Shown: positions 10,741 to 23,682, numbered from the stretch's first letter. The stretch is DNA of 64,000 nucleotides from Trichostrongylus colubriformis (GCA_963978905.1 OZ022261.1:31679686-31743685), one strand, 5' to 3'. Notes: generated from the sequence alone by a model not told the origin. Program-made: numbers and translations.

Positions 10741-12700
10741 TTTCGAAATCAGAACCGTGAATGCTCCGTGGTGACACTACTTAACACCCGCGCTCTTACT
10801 GTTTGGTTATAGCACCCACTGCCTTGATATCAAGTTCAACTTTGCTGTGGAAACTTTTGTGCACCAGCTATGTGCCAAGAGGAGAAGCTGCTTTTGTGAA
10901 GGAAGCGGATACTATGTATTGGGTCATTCCTTAAGTAATGTCGCTTTTTTTCAAGCATGAATTTTTCCTATGAAATTACAAGTTTGTGCAACATGTCATA
11001 TACCATTTGAAAGAGGTCTTCCTGCTATACAAAATGACATGTTCATTCTCTGAGTTTGTTAGAATGTAGCCGACGTTTAGGCTGGCAAAGAGGTAGGTCC
11101 AGCAGACAAAAATGGGCCAACCACTCATGTGTCGCGTACTTAATCCTGATCTCTTCTACAATTTCCAATATTTAGTTGATCAAGGAGTCGTGTTGTTCTT
11201 TTTCAAGATTCTTTTTTTTCGAAAGCACCCACACTTATTCAAAATAAAATTTTTTTCTTTCAAACTCCTTGCTTAGAAATGTTTTATGAACCACCTCGAA
11301 GAACTATTTTTTTGCTACATTAAAAGCATCTTTCTAGTCAACTCGACTGCACTTCAGATTGAGTTTTAATACCATGTGATAGGGGTCCAGTTGACATTTT
11401 TCACAATTTATTTTTTCCATGAGAATATCAAGGAATCCGGTCAGTGGTATTTCCCTGTTCCTGTTCGCCACCTGCTCTTAACATTTCACCACGTTTTCAA
11501 CTGATTGGTTGAGAAAATTTTCTTGCCTTGGTTCTAAGAAATTGTCTAAAATCACCGAGCTGTGGCGGAAAAACTAAATGTGGAAAAAGAGGGACGTAAC
11601 TTTCCAAGCAGCCGAAAGGTGGAACTTGCAGAAGAGGTCGGGGCTAAGTAAGGAACACATGATTTGTTAGTTTTCCTCGAGTAACATATTGTGTTTCAAT
11701 TGTTTGCCGGTTCGGCCAATTTTTATCTGCTTTACCTCTTCGCCAGCCTGAATGTCGACGCCATCCCAACATACTCGAAAAGCGAACATGCCATTTTGTA
11801 GAGCAAAAAATTTCCTTTCGATTGATATATGAGCTGCAAAAACTTGTGGTTTTATGGCAAAAATTTTTGCTCGAAAAAAACGACACTACTTATGGAATGA
11901 CCCAATACATAATCCAATTGACCCAATACATTGACCCAGATCGAACAATATAGAACAGAAAACTATTATCTACGATGGGCATTTAGCTAAGCTACATATA
12001 TGGAAATGAACGATTCGATTACTTTGTCTTCATTCAGTTTGATTATTTGAAATGTTGATCAATTAGTATTCAGTATTGCACCAATGAAAGCGGCGATCTC
12101 ACGCGGCAGTTTCTGAAAAACAGCAACTGTTTTGAATATTTCGAAAAAATTCACATATACGTGCTAAATGGGAATCTGTTCCTGCAAAAATGGTCAGCAT
12201 GAACTTGTAGGTCTGGTATAGCTTCTGCAACATTCGCCACTTGTCCAGCCTCGATGACAAAGCTATCGAAATTGTGTTCTTCAAGTATCATCACCCTCGA
12301 ACGAGTGAATTTTGAAACTGTGTTGTTGGAAAAGCCGCAGAACTGCATTTTCACCCGCATGGTTCACATCTAACTCTCTTTTCGTGCACGTCGGGCCTTT
12401 GTGGCTTGGACATTACGAACATTTGTCGGGAGTTCCCAATAATTAGGTGACGTGTTGCGTTATGGTTTTTCTTTTTTTTATACCAAATAAAACGATTGGA
12501 ACATCCAGCGACAATGGACCTTTTCAAAAACATCACTCATCCAATTAACGTTGAAAATTCAATGGTCTTTGGTATGGGAATCCGTATGTGAGCAGCTATA
12601 TTTTTATTTTTATGATTTTATCTCTTGAAAAACACTGTTACTATAACCGTTGGCCGGTTTCCCTCCAATGTGCAGATGTGCATACCGCCACTTTACTATC
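10741..12700. other. Intergenic sequence, no gene recognised
   Basis: AT-rich sequence without a recognisable exon, RNA gene or paired terminal repeat. A short direct repetition of TGACCCAATACAT occurs near 11,900-11,935. Confidence 0.4.
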
Positions 12701-12711
12701 GGGGCGGGAAC

Positions 12712-12758
12712 GACGTAGCGACAGGTGGCGTCTCCGCATAGTCTGAATCGAATCCTGG
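12712..12758 (+). repeat. SINE-like unit with tRNA-type A and B boxes
   Basis: ACGTAGCGACAGGTGGCG resembles a degenerate tRNA A box, and GAATCGAATCCTGG about 30 bases later resembles a B box (consensus GGTTCGAANCC). The same two-part layout recurs at about 25,471, 33,575, 34,612 and 51,705 on the + strand. It does not fold into a full tRNA that I can draw, so I treat it as a tRNA-derived repeat. Confidence 0.5.
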
Positions 12759-13758
12759 ATCAATCCCCGCCCAAATCAAAAAGACACCCATCTTTTTGTG
12801 GTTGGTGCTTTAGTAGCCAATCACATCGAAATACCCTTGTATTCAGAATCGTAATAGAATGCATGGCGCTTTTCAAAATAGGTTGATTACCACCGAATGC
12901 CTTGTACTTATCCTTTGATTCTGAGAAAAGGTTCCTAAAATCGCCAAAAGCGTGATTTATGTTCGGCTGTTCACGAATGCATAGCTGTTGCTGTTGTTCT
13001 AGCATCATGCTTATTCAGTATTCTACTATTCGAACGTTGAAAACATCTTCAAATATGGCTGAAAGGGGTTGGTGAAACGTGATGTCTGAAATATGCATGC
13101 TAGCCCCCCCCCCCCCACCCTCCACCTACTGATACCCCTCCAGCCTTGGCTTTTCAATTCTTTTTCTTGTTCTTTGAAAATGGGGAAATTTTAGCACAAC
13201 AGCACAGCTACCAAATTTTTACCTGTGGATTTTATCGATATACGCATTTATTGGATTTTCGTTTTTCTACTCATCTTTGAGAAGTCCATTCTCGTACCCT
13301 CTGATCCTCGGCAAAAGAGCACTAAATTGATGACGATGGTAGTGGCAAGCACCCGATTGGCGAAACAAAGCAACCCTCCAATCACAGACTTTCTCCGATT
13401 TGTTCATACGCCTTACATTAAGTTTCACACCCGAAACGATCTGCATGCGTCAATTGCTTACAACACGTAATCATTCAATTAAGTGTAATCTTCTATGCTA
13501 CTTAATTGTTACGCTTATCGCGACCGTCCCCCTTTGTTCATAAGAAATCCTTACGAAGAACGGATCCCAAGTCAAAGTGCCATTTACAATGAGTTAAATA
13601 TCACTTGACGCGCTTTGAACGCTCATTTCATGTATTCAAAATATGCAAACCACTTTTCCGTGTTATGTTTTTCTGAACAAGCGTTCATCATTCGAGATGT
13701 TTCCCACTCATGAAAAGCAAGAAAAGACGCTTTAAGAAAATCCCAACCATGGTATAAT
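12759..13758. other. Intergenic sequence with a poly-C tract
   Basis: Contains a 13-base C run (13,104-13,116). No exon or RNA gene recognised. The open frame at 13,225-13,470 (+) has no family motif. Confidence 0.4.
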
Positions 13759-13837
13759 TAGGTCGTTGGAAAGTTCGTGTCGTTTTTGACCTCCAACTTC
13801 GACAAACCATAACTCCGCTCAAACTAAATATTTTTAC

Positions 13838-14060
13838 TCAAAATAGGCACCATTACAATCAGTACATCTTTGCCAACGAGACTATAACGAATATGTGCCG
13901 TTCCTAAAGAAACTGCTATCTCTAGAATCAGCAAGTTGGTGAAAGGCAAGTTCAACATCCTCCTGTTTGCAAAATTTTTTCTTCTCAGGGAAGGCTTTAA
14001 AAGAGCGGAGAAATGGTAATCAGTAGAGGAAAGGTCTGGAGAATACGGGAGATGTGGTAA
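13838..14060 (-). pseudogene. Mariner transposase C-terminal fragment
   Basis: The minus strand encodes the PYSPDLSSTDYHF block, whose family carries the last catalytic Asp in a SPDLxPxDYHLF motif. It is followed after a frameshift by QEDVELAFHQLADSRD and, past an in-frame stop, a SRWQRCTDCNGAYFE tail. That order matches mariner (SETMAR-type) enzymes. It is inactive. Confidence 0.8.
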
Positions 14061-14098
14061 GATTTCCGATCCTGATCAATTGAAAGGGTCCGGTCTTT

Positions 14099-14192
14099 CT
14101 GTATGATAATGCTAGACCACACATTGCAAGTTGTACTGTAAAAAAATTATGTGAGTTAGGTGTAGTCCTTCCTTTGACACTACTATCAGGTT
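14099..14192 (+). pseudogene. Mariner transposase internal fragment (DNARPH block)
   Basis: The + strand reads LYDNARPHIASCTVKKLCEL, the block around the second catalytic Asp of mariner transposases (usually HDNARPH). It lies on the opposite strand to the adjoining C-terminal fragment and ends at a stop within about 30 codons. Confidence 0.8.
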
Positions 14193-14305
14193 GATCGAAA
14201 AGTTTTGACAAAGTCGGGATTTTTTTACTGTTTCATTTTACAATTCAGCAAACAATGCAAGCTAATCAACAATAGGGTTTCACTACTCTAGGATATGATG
14301 TGATA

Positions 14306-14985
14306 TTGGGTAGTCTAAAAAGTTTTTTCGTATTTTCAAATACCGCTTTCTCCCTCCAAACTGCTTTCCAGCAATCTCCTCTGTACATACACGTGTAGTA
14401 CAAGTCCACACGCATCTATAGGTATTATTGTCTTCCATCTCCCGAATAACCCTTTTCGGCAAAATAAACATATCAAAGGTCAATCTCATTTTCAATACAA
14501 AAATTATAAAAATTTTTTTCTTAGAATGGCGTTAGACAGGGAAAGGAAAAGGTGATAATCCGATGGAGCAAGATGAGAGCTATAAGATGGATGGGGCAGC
14601 AAATTTTATCCAAGCTCGAGAATTTTTTGGCGAGTCATTTTTTCACTAGTGGTAAAAATCTTTTGAATTTTTTCTTCTAAAAAGTTTTTGAGCTTGGATA
14701 AAAATTGCTGCCCTATAGCCCTGATCTTGCTCCATCGGATTATCACCTTTTCGTTTCCCTGTCTAACGCCATTCAAAGAAAAAAACTTGGAAATGAAAAT
14801 GAAGTGACTTTTGATATTTTTATTTTGCCGAAAAGGGTTATCCGGGAGATGGAAGACAACAATACCTATAGATGCGTGTGGCCTTGTACTACATATATAT
14901 ATGTACAGAAGAAATTTTTTGTAAAGCAGTTTTGAGGGAAAAAGCGGTATTTAAAAATACGAAAAGACTTTTTTAGACTACCTAG
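14306..14985. mobile_element. Palindromic mariner-like element
   Basis: This 680-bp element is almost entirely palindromic, with its centre near 14,645. The ends read TTGGGTAGTCTAAAAAG and its near inverse CTTTTTTAGACTACCTAG, both typical of mariner terminal repeats, and both abut TA (14,304-14,305 and 14,986-14,987). Both arms encode the same transposase piece. The + strand at about 14,706-14,775 reads LPYSPDLAPSDYHLFVSLSN, and the minus strand at about 14,605-14,530 reads a diverged copy with SDYHLFLSLSN. The element is thus two head-to-head copies of the 3' end of a mariner. Confidence 0.85.
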
Positions 14986-15940
14986 TATTTTGATTGCAGA
15001 GAAGTGAGAAATCTCGATCGACATATGAGATACGGGATGGCATAAAGCTAGAAGTGGCACGTTGACTTTGGAATGTGACTCCTGTTTCTTCATACAGCAT
15101 AAGACATCATACGTAAATAAGGCCTTGGAGATGAAATTTGCGATCCGAAATGGTGGCCAATCGCAAAGATTTAAAAAGATTGCTGTAATTTCTGGGATGA
15201 AAGGCTATGCAATGGGCAAGTACTGTTGGACTCACTTCTTATACAGTTTATTCCTAATTCGTCATTTATAGTAAACTACTTGGAAAGTTTGGAATCGCGG
15301 CTAGTTATTTCAGATATTCTTGCTCGTTATCACTTCTTTTGAACTGTCCATTGCGCACTAGGCATCGAAATGCACTTCGACGATGCATCATCGACACCGG
15401 TAGGTTATATTTACTTTAATTAGTATAACGGTGAACCTTCCACCCCATATACTTAATTCTCAGCTTTCTCTTTCATTAGCGATCTCTTTTTGAATAGCTT
15501 CGAGACGAACTTCAGCTGAGCCCGTTGTTTTGACACATCCACAGTACTGCGTCAAACTTCCATACATGCGTGGACGGGTTAAAGACATCATTAGAGGTAA
15601 TGCGGTAATGGAGAAATCCCTACAAAAAGTCACTCACATGGTAGTCCTGGGCCTAAGTAGGCTATCTGAGGCGAAATCCCGGTGAAAAAGCGCCTCTCCA
15701 AGTTGTAGAAACCCTGCAAAACGCCGCAACCATGCAGCGGTTCCGCCTCCTGGACACAGCGGTCCCGCCTCCCGATGACGTAATTCCCGATTGACTGAGT
15801 TGGGAGCGGTCAAGGAGATGCGGCGGGATCGAATGTTTTGCGGCGCGCTTTCGCAGTTTTAGCTTGAAGCTCGCTCCAAAAAGTAGATCCTGTCGTATTT
15901 CCAAACATTCCCTTGTGTTTATTTGGCTACATGGCAATGG
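14986..15940. other. Intergenic sequence, no gene recognised
   Basis: No exon or RNA gene seen. A GC-rich stretch at about 15,690-15,860 with partly mirrored GCGGC/GCCGC blocks is probably repeat-derived. Confidence 0.4.
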
Positions 15941-15943
15941 GAA

Positions 15944-16140
15944 ACTAGATCAGACTACCCGCCTGTTAACGGGAAGGTCGTCCGGGTCGAGAATCAACGG
16001 TGGGAAGGGGGTCCTATTTCTCGGGTTTTTGGAAATTTCCATCCGTTTTTTCTCCACTATCCTGTTACTAGGCATCTCGACTTTCATATGCACTATTTCT
16101 TTTACCTTTCGTCCGAGTTTCCCCTAATGCTGCCTTTAAG
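15944..16140 (+). repeat. Dispersed repeat family R3, copy 1
   Basis: It shares ACTACCCGCCT, GGTCGTCC, TCGAGAATCA and GGTCCTATTTCTCGG with 62,020-62,150 in the same order and spacing. No common coding frame, so it is taken as non-coding repeat. Confidence 0.65.
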
Positions 16141-19100
16141 TTAGCACAAGTGAGCCACTGGCTGCATGATACGCTTCACACAATAAAAAAATCCGTGTGT
16201 GTCACAGGTGGAACCAATGCAACGTCGCGAAGTTTCGTACGGCGTTGCCCGAAGTATTTTCGCAAGGGGAGCTGCAAGAACCGAGTGAACTCCTCCACTC
16301 ATTCTTTTTGTCTGCACCCTCATCTCATGCAGGCTTCTATGTAGCTTCTATCTGCTGTTTCAGTTGATTTAGACACTGCATAGAGACGATTGCAGCAGTG
16401 GTCTACAAAGAGTTTCTAAAGAAATTACCGCAGGAAAATTATGCTGCAAACACAATTACAAAGAGTATGTATTTAATCTAAGAAATTAATGCATCAAGAA
16501 AATTCCAAAAACTACAAGAAAACGCGAAAGAAGCTCGACATATTTATATTGAATCGTAATTTCTCGGAATTGTTTGTTAATGGTTTTCGCCATAATGCCG
16601 TATCATCCCTTCCCACCTCACACGAAGATTCGTTTTCGTGCAGTGACGTTTCTGCCTTCCGTGCAGTGCCATTGTGAGCGTGCAAACTCATAAGAACATT
16701 CTGTGAGGGCTCGCTGAAAAAAACAACGTTCATTGAACCTTTATTTACGCTCTGTAACTCGCATGTGGCGTATGAAGTGAAGCAACTCACAGATGCCTTA
16801 TCCTCATTGTTTGAAATCCGTTCATTAGATGAGAATCTTGTTGTTTTCATTCGAACTTCTTACTTCTAATGAAGTCTCCTTTCTACTGAGAATGATAACG
16901 CTATGGATTACGGAGAAAACTCGGTATTTTCCGCATAAGCTGTTACAGTTGCTTGATTATTATCTATGCAAAATTCTTCTGAGATTCCAGCTACCTGCAA
17001 TGTCTGTAGATCGATTCGCGACTTATGGAGTTCTAAGCTTGCAAACGTGTCATCGTTGATGAAGGTTCATGATAGTCTCTTTTTTTGGAATACTCTGAAA
17101 CCTTTGCCAAGATGCTTGACAGCCAACTATTAGACGATATTTGCAAGGCTTACCGTTCATAATTATGTAGTATTACTAAATTATTATTTTTTTGCTGAAG
17201 TGCTTGTCAATGCCGTTCTGACGTCAGAGTCGCTCATTGATACTCGCTTCTCACCCAAGAAAAGAAAAGGTTGTGCTATTGCGCCACGCATTCAATGTTA
17301 CAGGACCTCGCGACTTTTTTGGTCTGCATGTCTACGCGATTGGCGAAGGCGCAGACGCTTGGGGGAATCCAACTGGCTCAGTCTTAATCCAAGCCATAGG
17401 GACCCCCCTCCCCCTAGTACGTAAGCTACTTGTAGAAGAAACAAATGAATGCAGAAAAATGAACGCCTTCTGAGCGCATGTTCAAAATCTGCTTTCAGAT
17501 AACCGTAAGCTCGCATTAAAGACACCGCGAGGGGTGAAGGGAAAGCAAAACGGAAGGCAATATTCGTCTCAAAGAATATCCGTGGTTAGGATGGGCAATT
17601 GGTGGCGAGAATCGGGTTGAAAAGTGTGATTTTATGGTCTCTATTCGTGATCTATCGCGCTTCACTGCGTGCTGCACACATCACTTTTCCGAGTTGCTCG
17701 CTGTAAGAGCTGAGGTCACAGGTTAACGTCATTGTCATTTGTTGACGCGCAGAGCATATTTCGTTGAAAAAAACCCAATTTCAATAAAACACTCGAAGTG
17801 AATTTCAAATTACGACATAATCTATTGCATTCGGCATCATGCTGAGCGTCGCGTGTGCAATTACAGCAATCCGACGATCTGCAAATGCTTACCGTAAGGG
17901 GAAATTACCTTTATCAGTGTTTTCAAATATCGCTGATGCAGTAGGACGAGTATTTTACGTACACATGTTCGACCTGCACTTTGCAGGCTCGGCAACAGCG
18001 GGTTACGCAAATGATTTAGTGATTCCAAAGCTTCTCCCGTTGAAAGTTGTGTTATTAGTTAACCGATCCAAGACGAATGAAGTACATTGTTCGTCAAATG
18101 GCTCTCTGGATCTTACATTTCGAACCTGTTATGACATTTGCGCGCGAACCACGGTAAATTTTCTGTCTCCGCCTATGCGTTCTCCAAGTGGGACCCACTG
18201 ACGCAACGCTGCCCTTCATCCGTCTGCACTTTCCCTGGCTGGATAGTGATGCAAACGAGGGTGCTCAAGTTCATATCTGCCAACAAATGTAACAACTTTT
18301 ATAGGTTTTGGATTAAAAAATAATTAGTTAATGAGTCTGAGTATGATCCGCTCGGTTTAATCGCCTTTAAGCAAGCTGAAGAGACATGAAGTAGGCACGT
18401 TCGCTCGTTGAAGTCCGTGATGGTCTACTTTTGCTGCACCATTTTCAAATGCATGAAAGAAAGCGTGGGCCCAGTAGGGTTTTTATGATGTCGTGCACTT
18501 CAGAGAAAGAGGCTCTCCCTTTCTCAATCCGTACTTTATTCATTACTGTCTCGGGTAGCTGAAGTTCAAAATGATGACTTTCTTCATTTGGTCTTATGCC
18601 AACTTCACACAGGAGATTTTGCAATTGTCTATGAACTTTTTCATCAATTGCAAAACGCTTTCGAAAAATAAATGAAACTTCAAAAACTCATATTCTTTTG
18701 ATTACTCCTCATTTTGGGGATTAGCTATGCATGCTCATAATATAAATTGCTGGCAAATTTGCAGTAGTAAAGTAAATCAATAATCGGCTGATGTGCCAAG
18801 AAGACTGCGGTGTCTACTCTTCGTGTGTTCGACATTGCATAGCTTCCATCCTTAATTAGATAACCAGCTACATCACACTTCGTTAAAGAAAATGAATCTC
18901 ACATATTTTTTTAAAGAACGATGTGTCCCGTGTAGTTTACATACTGCTCTAGCAGCTATCCGATAGCTGCCACTGCTCCAGTCTTTCTGCTTGTACCCAC
19001 AAATCCTTTCTCATATTTCAAATTGGATTTTCGGAAAAGCACCAGAATATTTCAGATGAGGAAGCTATTACATGGTTCATCCAGGCTATAACATGGTTCA

Positions 19101-19625
19101 TCCATCTTAACAGCTTAATTCATTTTTCATTTTCTGTGGCTCAATTACTTGTGGATATGTGCCTTGAAGCAGTAGCCCTTTAAATATTTTATTGTTACTT
19201 AAATGCTCAGGAACCTTTGCTCTAATTACCATGGCATACGTGTAGTCAGGGTTGTCTGCTGAGCAGCTATGTAGAGCTTATGACGTCATTCCCTTCTGAT
19301 TTTTTTTTGTTTTTCAACTTTTCCTTCTCAGATTGTTTATTTAAAGGAGTGACCTTTTTATTGGGCGACTACATTTTCGGAAACGGGGTGAGCTCAATGC
19401 AACTGCTCATCACAATTGTGATTAGCTTTTACTCCGTTTATAACCTTGGTATTATTTTTTAATACACAATTCTACATCTTCACAGATCTCCTGGTGCAAG
19501 TGGAACATATGTATGAATAGGCTTGTATCAATAAGGATTATTATGAAAATATTAGAATTATTTCGCATTGAATGATTGACTCTATCAACTGAGAAGAGCG
19601 AGGGAAGGGGCTCTCGGGAGGTGCA
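16141..19625. other. Intergenic sequence, no gene recognised
   Basis: I see no recognisable exon or RNA gene. Open frames of 112 codons (16,512-16,850, minus) and 120 codons (17,839-18,201, +) lack family motifs. A short tandem of TAACATGGTTCATCC lies at about 19,072-19,105. Confidence 0.4.
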
Positions 19626-19760
19626 AAATGAATGGTACGCCGTTGCACTGCCCAATTTTCGGCTCTGATTCCCCAGTGCTTGCATCGCGATGATGCCGCG
19701 TACGCCGACTTTGAGACTTGGCGACGCCGCGTTGGCTCCCCCTCTGTACCGTTAAGAGAA
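19625..19760 (+). repeat. GC-rich dispersed repeat family R4, copy 1
   Basis: AATGGTAC-CGTTGC, a TTTTCGGCT/TCTCGGCTTT-like block, and GATGCCGCG-TACGC are shared in order with about 41,150-41,280. Related fragments may lie at 16,205-16,280 and 23,235-23,350. The class is unknown. Confidence 0.5.
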
Positions 19761-20372
19761 ATGCGAACGAAAAAATGCGTTTCATACAGTCCCAAACGAA
19801 GCTGTCGAAAAGGAATGAACCACTGAAAGTGTACAGAACACTTTTTATTAATGTTTTCGAAATGAAAGAGCCATAATGATCCCTTATGATTCCAAGAAAC
19901 TTCTTAGGAAGTCGGAGCCCTTTAACAGTAATCTGTAATTCATGATGTCATTGGATGCCTTTTTGAATACTTTACCATTTGCTGAAAAATGTGCCAGCAC
20001 TCAATTTCAGTGCTTTGGCGATGACAGATAGTAATAACTGTTCATTTTTAATGGGAATATCGCTCCGCTTAAGAATCTCCTTGATGGAGACATACATGTT
20101 CGAACACGAAATTGCTTATGCACCACCCGTTTCATTCAGAAAAGCGTAGAGCACAAAAATGTTGGCCATAAAATTTGCTGTAGCCATCTTTCGATTAGCA
20201 CATTGCCAAAAAGCGGCCTCTCGTGGAGGTTCTGTGTTCCCCTTATCAGTCATTCGAGTTCCTTTCATAACCGTGTTGTGCAGAAAGAGCCCACGCGGCA
20301 TAGTGAACGCGACCGTGGCTGCACCATACTTTCAAAAATTAAAAAAGAATAGTGATCGATCAAGGAATGAAC

Positions 20373-20438
20373 ATTTGACGCTTTCATGTGCTCTTCTATA
20401 ACTTCATTTGACGCTTTGATGTGCTCTTCTATAACTTA
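20373..20438 (+). repeat. Two-copy tandem repeat, 33-bp unit
   Basis: The unit ATTTGACGCTTTCATGTGCT plus thirteen more bases occurs twice head to tail with a single C/G difference. The near identity implies a recent duplication. Confidence 0.9.
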
Positions 20439-20889
20439 TTTCGAATAGTAGATATAGAATACTACTTATTTGATCAGTTCATCATCTGTTGAAGCAGGTA
20501 TTCCGCAATGGTGCTATTAAGGACTCTATTATTTGCCTTAGAATCTCTACCATCTTCTGATCAGATAATATAATTGACCATTGCTTCACTGTTACCTTAC
20601 GAATATACAGTTACATTGCTTGTCAGTCCGGTTTTAGTTGTATCGTTACGAAAAGGACACATTACGTGCTGCGTATGACTGCCGCACATCACAGATTCAG
20701 ATATCTTGTCACCGATGGTACACGCCGGAGGTCACGTCTACGAAAAAAAGTTATGAAAAGGGCGGGGCCATTCTTGGCTCCTTAATTTGTAATAGTAACT
20801 GCTAGCTATATCAGTATTTTCTTTTATTTTTATTTTTGACATTGATTAATGCTTATTTGATCACATATTCGCGGGACAACAGCGGAGCC

Positions 20890-21800
20890 AGCTTGCGTGG
20901 GAGGTCTCTCGTGGGAAGCTCCCTAAGAACTGACCCATCGGTTCGAAGAAGTCACAGAGCTCTCGCTGATTAGACAAAGCTGCTATGATCCGAAGTGCCA
21001 TTTTTCATGGCCTTGAACTCACCTCCGTAGTGCTTTCAGTGGTAATGGCACGCTCTGGTTCCTGGAATCGAAGGGCGTTATGAACCTGGAGAAAACAGAA
21101 TGTTCAAGAGCACTACCCATATAATCTCCTCAGGTACGCATAGTGAACGGACCTCAGCAAAGATGTGAGCGAGGGCCGAGTTGGGGTGACACATAATGAT
21201 CACGCAGAAGGAGCTCCCGATACCGCTCGTGCAGAAGGCTCTCACGAAGTTTTTGACTAATGTGGGATTGAAAATGGAGGAGAAAATCACTTTATTTGGC
21301 ATCCCCTGTATTTACAATATAGGTAATGAGGTGGCTCAAGAACGATTGAAGTCAGCTTGACATTGAAAGTAAATCCAGAACAATAATAAATATAAATATA
21401 ATGATAATTATTTAAACAATACACTTCGAATTCTTTGGCCATAAGGGCTTGGGAGACGTTTCTTGGCACAGCTTCACAGCATCACTGAACTCCGTAACAA
21501 CCTCCTGCATGAGTATGATCGGGTGCTTTTACCAAGCCAACATGATGCCTTGCTTCAACTTGACGGAGTCCGCGATTTAAACACAGTCTTGCTAAGATCC
21601 GTCCACACTGGTCCGTCCTAATGCCTTTTGTTTCTTTCCAAGTAGCTGTAAGTGACATTACTATTGAAATCTTCTAGGGGCAATTTTTGGACATGGGAAA
21701 TGACAGTGTCCGCCATAGCAGCGTTGTCCGAGCAGCAAGACGTCAGAGGCTTCCAAGAACCAAAGCGGCAATCCTTAGGAAGCTTCTGATAAGAGATCCA
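20890..21800. mobile_element. Terminally inverted element R5, copy A
   Basis: Left part (about 20,890-20,995) holds CAGAGCTCTCGCTGATTAG and GCTGCTATGATCC. Right part (about 21,710-21,800) holds the inverse-type CATAGCAGCGTTGTCCGAGCAG. The interior includes GTGAACGGACCTCAGCAA and TTATTTGGCA. All of these recur in the same order in copy B at 31,530-32,420. No transposase motif was recognised. Copy A is shorter than copy B inside. Confidence 0.65.
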
Positions 21801-21818
21801 TCACGGAAGTTGGTTCCA

Positions 21819-21902
21819 CTGCTTTAGACAGACGCTGATGTCGCAGGTGTTCCAAAGCCGCTGTTTTAGACAGACGCTGATACCGCAGGTGTTCTAAAGC
21901 CT
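21819..21902 (+). repeat. Two-copy tandem repeat, 42-bp period
   Basis: CTGCTTTAGACAGACGCTGA is followed by TCGCAGGTGTTCCAAAGC, then the whole unit repeats from 21,861 with few differences. It lies at the right edge of element R5 copy A; copy B has one unit only. Confidence 0.85.
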
Positions 21903-22017
21903 GCTCAAAGGAGCTAAGGGGGAAGTGAATGCTATGAATACATGTTCCCTGAGAACGAACTCTCACTTTAGAAGGGATCGTGTGTGTGGTGAAACTCGCA
22001 TCGAAAAAGAGCGGTTT

Positions 22018-22310
22018 GGTTTCTTATCACGATCCCGCAGCACGGCATCCCGTTCTGTAGTTCATCAGCCGGGCGAGTTGCCGGCGAGGGCGAGACATCG
22101 TCGGCGGCCGGCTGTTTTGCCTCTCACCCGACCGCAGTCTGCCCTCGGTTAGTGACGTAGAGAATCGACCTCCTTTTTGGGCTATTATTTCACGGTTTTT
22201 TTTAGCCTTTTATTTCGTTCTTTCTCTACTGTTACACTGCTGCGCACCCCTACTCATATTCCACGATCTGCCAAATTTATTTCTTCCGGTGTCTCCGAGC
22301 GGTTGACGGC
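22018..22310 (+). repeat. Dispersed repeat family R1, copy 2
   Basis: It starts TATCACGATCCCGCAGCACG and proceeds through GGCGAGTTGCCGGCGAGG, GTTAGTGACGTAGAG, TTTCGTTCTTTCTCTACTGT and CCACGATCTGCCAAATTTAT. Same block order as 5,386-5,690, with this copy the more complete. Confidence 0.7.
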
Positions 22311-23682
22311 TTCATAATTTCACAACGGTGAAAGTAAAGGGCCACAACTTGATTCTGCTTATAGTAGGACATATCAGTGGTTTTTGGTCCTGTTTTTATC
22401 TCCTTCATTGCTCTGTGTTTTGTACACTTGGCGGATGTGAGCCTTGAGCAAACTGACTTTTTTGGCACGCCTTGTGGACACATGTTTGATTTCCAAAGAA
22501 TTCAGGGTTTCAGTACATGACTCCCGCATAACAGTCAAGGCTCTGTCGAAAGGGAGATGTAGTGTCTGAAGATAATGAATTATGTTGACGAAATAAACCT
22601 CGGCCTTTTGCAGCATTTTGCATTTTTGCGCCCAGTGAGCCATTAGATTCAGTTTTTGCCGCATAAATGCACCACAGCGAACGCTTACGTTGCAGCAATT
22701 CCGTGCATGGAACCAAGGGTAGGCCCCTGAAGAGAAGAGCAAAGCGACAGAAAGACACGCATTACTGTAGGTTTCCCATCATTGAGGACTGCGGGAAATT
22801 AGCGCGATAAAAAGACTACCTGTTTTTTCCAAACATTAATCTATTCAGGTAGGTATACAGTCTGAGTTACAGGCCTAATATAAGAAGTACATCAACATAG
22901 TAGCCAAGCTTGAGCGTTACGTGGGCCGGTGCTGCATAACAATTTTCAGCTGCGCTACCAACTTACCCGCCTTAGGGCAGCAAATGCAAATGTACCCAGA
23001 ATTACGATTGTTCTCAAGGTAATTCTCCTCATTCCTGAAAAATCGTGAAAGATGACAATAGAGCATTTTACCGTCGTAAACATCCTGAAGTAATGTGGAG
23101 ACTTTTATTTACTAAAATGTTTAACCATGTTTTCTTGCCTTTCTTGGGATTTTGTCAGAATATTTCGCAGTCATCATTGCTCCTACAGATATTTTAGCCA
23201 AGAAACTCTCTGGTATATGGCCAACTTTTTATGTGAATCGCTGCAGTGTGGTACGGGAGGGGCTGATGCGGCATCGCCAGGATATTGCGCGGCATTTCAC
23301 TACGGGCGCGGCGAGTAATCGAAGTGGTGTTGCACGACGCGATGTCGCATAGGCTCCTCTCGCTCCAACTCCAAATGCTGGATTTCTTGGAGCTGTTTCT
23401 CTTCTTAACAATGAAAGAATCATTGTTAATTTACATAAGACTTGGTTCTTAGTTAACATGACCTTAAGCCTTGATTGGTCTAGAGTTGCCACTTTTTGTT
23501 TTATATTTATATACTCAAAAAAATTACTACCGTTGAGAATCTGCCGTTCCCTAGAGCCTAAAAGAGCTCACAGTGGTGTAAAATTCCATAAACTAAAATA
23601 ATATTATGCATGGCTGAAGCTCGTTTTTTTTTTGCTTATTTCAATTTCCAATTTTCGATGAATTGAATGAATGAATTTCCTC

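Larger units (their letters stand above)
13759..14220. mobile_element. Rearranged mariner-like transposon remnant
   Basis: The left end, TTAGGTCGTTGGAAAGTTCG near 13,760, looks like a mariner terminal repeat. The minus strand (about 14,060 down to 13,838) then reads LPHLPYSPDLSSTDYHF and QEDVELAFHQLADSRD, the C-terminal part of a mariner transposase, with one frameshift and one premature stop. Directly beyond it the + strand (14,099-14,190) reads LYDNARPHIASC, the DNARPH block that should precede those motifs on the same strand. A second end-like sequence, CAGGTTGATCGAAAAGTTTT, lies at about 14,189. The opposing orientations show an internal inversion or a fusion of two copies. Confidence 0.75.
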
